From Cladopsammia gracilis (taxonomy: Eukaryota > Cnidaria > Anthozoa > Scleractinia > Dendrophylliidae): a stretch of DNA of 64,000 nt. The position numbers were made by a program, and so were the translations under genes. A model generated the notes under the pieces. The model was not told the DNA's origin and searched no databases. It worked only from the letters and a program-made list of their open reading frames with translations. Positions within the stretch are counted from its first letter, which is position 1, and each line of letters begins with the position of its first letter. The stretch spans positions 124,001-188,000 of the forward strand of contig JAJGOT010000037.1 of NCBI GenBank assembly GCA_022457155.1. The letters run 5' to 3'. Shown here piece after piece: positions 62,609 through 64,000 of the stretch.

Positions 62609-63474
62609 CTATTTTTTATTTTATTTTTTTTAATTTTTTATTTGCCATACTACAATAACACATTAATAAAAGAAGAATAGAGGTAACAATGGCGAGGAGG
62701 CCTAAATAAAACTATGAAGTTTATGTTAATTAGGCCTCCTCAGCTTTAGTTTTGTAAGATGACATTAACAACAACATTAACAACCAAAATGGAATAAAAA
62801 AAATGTAATCAGCCAGCCACCCCTTCAAATGTAGGGAATGTTTGAAAGCATGTACATTAACAAAATAGTGCATTTAAATCTAAAGCTCTGGCAATAAATC
62901 AGCTGCAGGGTTCTCCGGAAGCTCTGGCGACCGGCGAAAATCGCTGTCTACTCGTCCTGGGGCCGCCAGCTAGTCAGAAAATATTTGGGGGGAAGATAAG
63001 GATAAATCCATCCAATTTTCTTCCCAACACTTGTATGGCTATAAAAACAAATCCTTCATAGCCATAAGATAAAACAAAAGTGATTTATTTCGGGCCATAA
63101 TGTTTTTCTTTAGTATATAAAGCACATTAAGGGAAGCAATGATTTTTTTCAGTGAATAATAAAAACTTTAAAAACTAGCTGAAAATGAAGTGAGTTTTTT
63201 GATCTCTGTTGTCCCCAAAATGAACCAGAATGCATCTCCAGTGTCTTCATTTTTAAAAATTTTCTGTGGGGAGTGCCAGGTGCCGCCTACTTTCAATTTA
63301 CAGCCAGGTACTATAATTATTATTTCTCTGGAGAACCTTGAGCTGATAGAGGTCAAGTTTTTCATGTATTTGAAACTTCAACTAAACAATGTACAGTTAT
63401 GTATTACACGGTACATACATACTTACCCAGGGCAAGGAAGACAGCACTGTATACACAAACCAGTCAGAACGAAC
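33738..63474 (-). CDS. NCBP1: Nuclear cap-binding protein subunit 1 (CBP80), 5' end beyond window
   Basis: Large subunit of the nuclear cap-binding complex. With NCBP2 it binds the m7G cap and acts in splicing, export and nonsense-mediated decay. Exons in transcript order: 63427-63474, 62022-62095, 61111-61180, 60766-60819, 59706-59765, 57692-57796, 56051-56148, 55675-55738, 53702-53812, 51794-51858, 50409-50471, 49866-49940, 48586-48686, 45341-45475, 44742-44850, 43868-43961, 42779-42882, 40720-40780, 39504-39569, 37325-37468, 36171-36284, 33738-33851. They join to 1929 nt, 642 codons plus stop, collinear with human CBP80 from about residue 160 to the end. Landmarks are [72 protein letters not shown], a Gln/Glu-rich coiled stretch ([13 protein letters not shown]) and [14 protein letters not shown]. 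It is made of MIF4G-like helical repeats. The first exon or exons, roughly 160 residues, lie right of 64000. Confidence 0.96.
33949..34357. mobile_element. TTAA-type MITE, GGCTATGTCGC family, copy 2
   Basis: TTAA at 33945-33948 and 34358-34361. Termini AGGGGCTATGTCGC and GCGACATAGCCCCT are perfect inverted repeats. 409 bp, non-coding, with close similarity to 30055-30505. Located in the last NCBP1 intron. Confidence 0.85.
34409..35282. mobile_element. Inverted-repeat element with CTGTGTTCAC ends
   Basis: CTGTGTTCACATTAG at the left and CTAGCGTGAACACAG at the right are imperfect inverted termini. A second MITE (34702-34983) is nested inside. Repeated GTAAACATG motifs lie near the left end. 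No coding region. Confidence 0.5.
34702..34983. mobile_element. Nested MITE rich in CCAAT boxes
   Basis: GAGCAGTTTTCAATTGAGTG at the left is mirrored by CACTCAATTGAAAACAGCTC at the right, with at least 23 bp of repeat. Five CCAAT/ATTGG motifs occur (near 34771, 34804, 34824, 34895 and 34927). Confidence 0.7.
35531..35774. mobile_element. 244-bp TTAA fold-back, GCGATCGC-rich, copy 1
   Basis: TTAA on both sides (35527-35530, 35775-35778). Ends AGCCTGGTTTTCATATAATC and GATTATATGGAAACCAGGCT. The interior is full of GCGATCG/CGCAA motifs, so the whole element can fold on itself. Confidence 0.8.
35841..36084. mobile_element. 244-bp TTAA fold-back, GCGATCGC-rich, copy 2
   Basis: Same length and termini as the copy 66 bp to its left; right flank TTAA (36085-36088), left flank CTAA. 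It contains the long palindrome around GATTGCGATCGCAATC near 35949 and is almost entirely composed of alternating GCGATC/TTGCGATC units. It ends 86 bp before the NCBP1 exon at 36171. Confidence 0.8.
37107..37244 (+). mobile_element. Truncated member of the TAGCCTGTTCCAGG family
   Basis: Begins with the exact terminus TAGCCTGTTCCAGGCTC and has the GC-rich subterminal region, including CCCGCGATTATTTTCGCG and a CTTTTTCC tract. No mirrored right end is present. In an NCBP1 intron. Confidence 0.55.
37636..38395 (-). pseudogene. Non-LTR retrotransposon reverse transcriptase, C-terminal fragment
   Basis: The minus-strand frame carries the conserved C-terminal region of LINE reverse transcriptases: [58 protein letters not shown] and VQRRAARF. 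Near 37765 the frame shifts; the usual ending ([14 protein letters not shown], then FKQRL) continues in another frame to a stop at 37636. The YxDD catalytic region and endonuclease are missing because the copy is 5'-truncated where the element at 38396 begins. CR1/Jockey-like in style. Sense with NCBP1, within an intron. Confidence 0.85.
38396..39287. mobile_element. Inverted-repeat element, GGTCACATTCGC ends
   Basis: GGTCACATTCGCGCT at the left is mirrored by GGGCGAATGTGACC at the right. About 890 bp, with a fairly long but unrecognised plus-strand open frame (38645-39085, Pro/Ser-rich) that shows no domain by eye. It abuts the reverse transcriptase fragment. Confidence 0.5.
39890..40412. 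repeat. 18-bp tandem repeat, open in several frames
   Basis: Core array at about 39945-40262 of GGTGCAGATAATGGAGTT units (T/A and AAT/GAT variants), with decayed GATGGTGG-type flanks to about 40600. As 18 is a multiple of 3, several frames on both strands stay open. One plus-strand frame reads a repeating [12 protein letters not shown] peptide after an acidic stretch. There is no start codon in that frame and it lies in an NCBP1 intron antisense to the gene, so I treat it as a minisatellite, not a gene. Confidence 0.75.
41195..41918. mobile_element. 724-bp inverted-repeat element, GGGCGCTTTCCATTC ends
   Basis: GGGCGCTTTCCATTCAACCA at the left is mirrored by GGTCGAATGGAAAGCGCCC at the right, extending into AAAAATTCCGG. 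Subterminal CCGGAA motifs abound, and a palindrome ACAACCTCGCGAGGTTGT lies at about 41288. No transposase. Confidence 0.7.
43120..43331. mobile_element. 212-bp MITE, TAGACTGCAAAACAGTC ends, 9-bp TSD
   Basis: Exact 9-bp duplication AATTTCATG (43111-43119, 43332-43340). The termini TAGACTGCAAAACAGTC and GACTGTTTTGCAGTCTA are perfect inverts and each is itself nearly palindromic. The interior is GC-rich with CGCGAAGCGCCGATCCGCGC. NCBP1 intron. Confidence 0.85.
44984..45160. mobile_element. 177-bp fold-back with GGCGGC/GCCGCC arms
   Basis: ACCTCTTTCATAATGGCGGC and GGCCGCCATTATGAAAGAGG are the ends; the arms extend for about 55 bp (through TTTATTTATTCTTTTATATG). Non-coding. NCBP1 intron. Confidence 0.75.
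45679..46080. mobile_element. 402-bp inverted-repeat element, CATGGTTCGTAC ends
   Basis: CATGGTTCGTACAA and TTGTACGAACCATG are exact inverted ends, flanked by GTTTA on both sides (45674-45678, 46081-46085). The interior repeats TTCAAGGACTTTTCAAGG motifs at both ends. No coding region. Confidence 0.7.
46301..47398 (-). mobile_element. 1.1-kb dispersed repeat, copy B
   Basis: Reverse-oriented relative to copy A (13515-14602). Ends AGCGGAGCTCTC and GAGAGCTCCGCT are exact 12-bp inverted repeats. Begins with the GC-rich hairpin region, then the CATGGCTAGCGGAATGTTTC segment common to all copies. Sequence is more diverged from A than copy C is. Confidence 0.75.
47421..48526 (-). mobile_element. 1.1-kb dispersed repeat, copy C, tandem with copy B
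   Basis: Begins 22 bp after copy B in the same orientation. Ends AGCGGAGCAC... and ...GCGACGCT, hairpin GCCAGGCCGAAGGCCTGGC near the left. The segment to the right of the hairpin matches copy A closely, including the TAAGTTTCACCTTAGTTAAG end. It ends 59 bp before the NCBP1 exon at 48586. Confidence 0.75.
48956..49817. repeat. 32-bp minisatellite
   Basis: Unit like CCCAGTCCGTAGTCCGCAGT followed by CCGTGTTTTATA, itself built from AGTCCG hexamers. The array is degenerate up to about 49050, then about 24 regular copies follow, with small indels near 49610 and 49680. It fills most of the NCBP1 intron between exons 48586-48686 and 49866-49940. Confidence 0.93.
50705..50775. repeat. (TTA)n microsatellite
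   Basis: Imperfect run of ATT/TTA units in an NCBP1 intron. Confidence 0.9.
51455..51715. mobile_element. Inverted pair of Penelope-like ends with decayed hammerhead motif
   Basis: About 75-bp arms (AACTTTTTAAATTGCAAACA at the left and its complement at the right) around a TATATCACAC-containing centre with ACTAGCAGGTTCTG. Reading toward each tip: AAGATGGATGAA, TTTCATCC, AAAACATGTTTGC. This has the layout of a hammerhead core (CUGANGA, stem II, GAAA) with two key bases changed. The same organisation as the clearer motifs at 52418 and 53031. Confidence 0.5.
52408..52800 (-). pseudogene. Penelope-like element, GIY-YIG endonuclease fragment
   Basis: The minus-strand frame (52782 to 52537) carries the C-terminal part of a Penelope GIY-YIG domain. 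It includes [32 protein letters not shown] and [20 protein letters not shown]. This is followed by a premature stop after QQCHGAPV and an element 3' region ending at about 52408. Reverse transcriptase is absent, so it is a 5'-truncated, dead copy. The 3' region is shared with the opposite-strand fragment at 52940-53066. Confidence 0.75.
52418..52445 (-). ncRNA. Hammerhead-ribozyme-like core in Penelope 3' region
   Basis: The minus strand reads CTGAAGA, then T, then the stem GACT-TAATG-AGTC, then GAAA and ACG. This matches the catalytic core order CUGANGA, stem II, GAAA. Penelope-like elements are known to carry such ribozymes in their terminal repeats. Stem III and the UH cleavage site are not clearly delimited here, so activity is uncertain. 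Confidence 0.5.
52940..53066 (+). mobile_element. Penelope 3' fragment in opposite orientation, with second hammerhead-like core
   Basis: The stretch from GGAAGACTGTTCCC through CTAGC and CCCTGAAGATGACTTAATCA matches the minus-strand element's 3' region. The core at 53031-53060 has CTGAAGA, GACT...AGTT (one wobble pair), then GAAA. Confidence 0.6.
54970..55060. repeat. Short GGCC(T)ACGGCC hairpin fragment
   Basis: CCAACTCGGCCTACGGCCTTGTCGGC followed by AGTATCCAGTGATATAGTG resembles a dispersed repeat end. No termini were defined; low information. Confidence 0.3.
55198..55554. mobile_element. 357-bp TTAA-flanked MITE, AGGGATAGTTTCA family
   Basis: TTAA at 55194-55197 and 55555-55558. Termini AGGGATAGTTTCA and TGAAACCCTCCCT. 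Non-coding; contains CCGATTGGTC. NCBP1 intron, 120 bp before the exon at 55675. Confidence 0.75.
57114..57147. repeat. Perfect hairpin with TTCG loop
   Basis: TTACAATGGCTCGCC is mirrored by GGCTCGCCATTGTAA around a TTC loop. Very stable as RNA, but its position in an NCBP1 intron and its flanks suggest a repeat fragment. Confidence 0.6.
58609..59308. mobile_element. 700-bp hAT-like element
   Basis: CAGGGCTGTCATTA and TAATGACAGCCCTG are inverted termini of hAT type, with ATTCA on both outer sides. GTAACACCTG/CCTGCTTC sequences lie near the ends. No transposase frame. Confidence 0.6.
59389..59621. mobile_element. Large palindromic MITE
   Basis: Outer arms (GTTGCACCACTATGGGTCCC and GGGGACTGTAGTGGCACC) and a near-perfect inner palindrome (CAGATCTGGGTAGTCCTTCT, complement at 59525) make nearly the whole sequence self-complementary. 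It lies 85 bp from the NCBP1 exon at 59706. Confidence 0.65.
61280..61365. repeat. 86-bp hairpin
   Basis: CAAACCAGTTTAGTTTTTAT...TCTCAGA is mirrored by TCTGAGACAAAGG...CAAACTGGTTTG with a 13-nt AT loop. NCBP1 intron. Confidence 0.7.
61969..62040 (-). repeat. NCBP1: 36-bp tandem duplication including an NCBP1 splice donor
   Basis: The block AGTCATAATAAGATGGTACC + TTATATAGCT occurs twice, 36 bp apart. Each copy contains the exon end and donor ATATAAG/GTACC (minus strand). Using the distal donor would extend exon 62022-62095 to 61986, adding 36 nt in frame with no stop codon. Confidence 0.85.
62571..62604. repeat. (AT)n microsatellite
   Basis: About 16 AT units in an NCBP1 intron. Confidence 0.9.
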
Positions 63475-64000
63475 CTACAAAGAGGACCCAGTTGTAAACT
63501 AACTGAAAATTATACACAGTTAGTGCAGACACTGTGACCCCTTGGGACATTAATAAATTTTTTCCTTTTTTTTTATATTTTATCTTTAGTTAGGGTTTCA
63601 TAACTCACTAGTAGAGCACTTGCACTTGCAACACAAACACCATCATGGTTTTAAGGTGGCCGAACACAGTTTCACTGTACCTATGCGTCATTCATTGTCA
63701 TTTTAAAACTACTAATGTCTGGGTGCCCAAAATTGGTGAGGCATACGATTAAGCAACAAGCTATATATTTTGATATTTTTGTCGAGCGTTTAGGGTGTTT
63801 CCATGGCAACACGGTGGATTCTAAATCAGCCTGCAATATTTGGTTTCGTTTATTTTCAGAAAATCTAGTCGTTAGATTTTGTCCATCATTTGTCTCCAGT
63901 AAACTCATAAAAATATTTGCATGTTAACACTGGTCTCATGTAATTTTGACAGAGGGATCTTTCATAATTTGTGGTTTAATATGTTTGCGTTTTGTAAAAA
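63475..64000. other. NCBP1 intron continuing beyond the window
   Basis: No further NCBP1 exon is recognisable to the right edge. AT-rich, with no identified repeat. Confidence 0.5.

Noticed and set aside
63681..63908. Possible N-terminal NCBP1 exon
   Set aside because: Translation does not resemble the CBP80 N-terminus and no splice junction in the correct phase was found.

Overview
This is animal nuclear DNA: AT-rich, with genes cut into many short exons by GT-AG introns that are packed with small inverted-repeat transposons, minisatellites and retroelement fragments. The proteins and repeat types (RecQ-like helicase fragments in transposons, Penelope-type elements, tRNA-derived SINEs, TTAA-flanked miniature elements) fit an anthozoan cnidarian, most likely a stony coral or relative. 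That placement is inference; no marker gene for species is present.

Three host genes can be assembled exon by exon, and their reading frames join without error. (1) Mitochondrial NADP-dependent isocitrate dehydrogenase (IDH2-like) lies on the minus strand, 18228 down to 3909: 12 exons, 456 aa, complete. (2) An acyl-CoA oxidase lies on the plus strand, about 18491 to 29519: 5 exons, about 677 aa. (3) The large subunit of the nuclear cap-binding complex (NCBP1/CBP80) lies on the minus strand, 63474 down to 33738: 22 exons, 642 aa visible, with the N-terminal part beyond the right edge. The IDH2 and acyl-CoA oxidase genes are head to head, about 260 bp between start codons, and probably share a bidirectional promoter. 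Acyl-CoA oxidase and NCBP1 converge on a repeat-rich intergenic region (29650-33700).

Region by region: 1-3900 holds fold-back repeats downstream of IDH2. 3909-18228 is IDH2, whose introns contain a SINE, a 39-copy 53-bp minisatellite, a 1.3-kb RecQ-bearing transposon with a 9-bp target duplication, a 1.1-kb dispersed repeat and an ATCGAT-rich element. 18229-18490 is the shared promoter. 18491-29519 is acyl-CoA oxidase, with a TTAA-flanked element in intron 1 and a large nested transposon stack in intron 2, including a Rehavkus/Mutator-like element with long inverted repeats. 29650-33700 holds miniature elements. 33738-63474 is NCBP1; its introns contain TTAA fold-backs, a non-LTR reverse transcriptase fragment, an 18-bp coding-like repeat, two further 1.1-kb repeats in tandem, a 32-bp minisatellite, and Penelope fragments with hammerhead-ribozyme-like motifs.

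The most novel signal is a transposon family with termini TAGCCTGTTCCAGG and 9-bp target duplications. It is seen both as a 166-bp miniature copy and as a 1314-bp copy carrying a piece of RecQ helicase.
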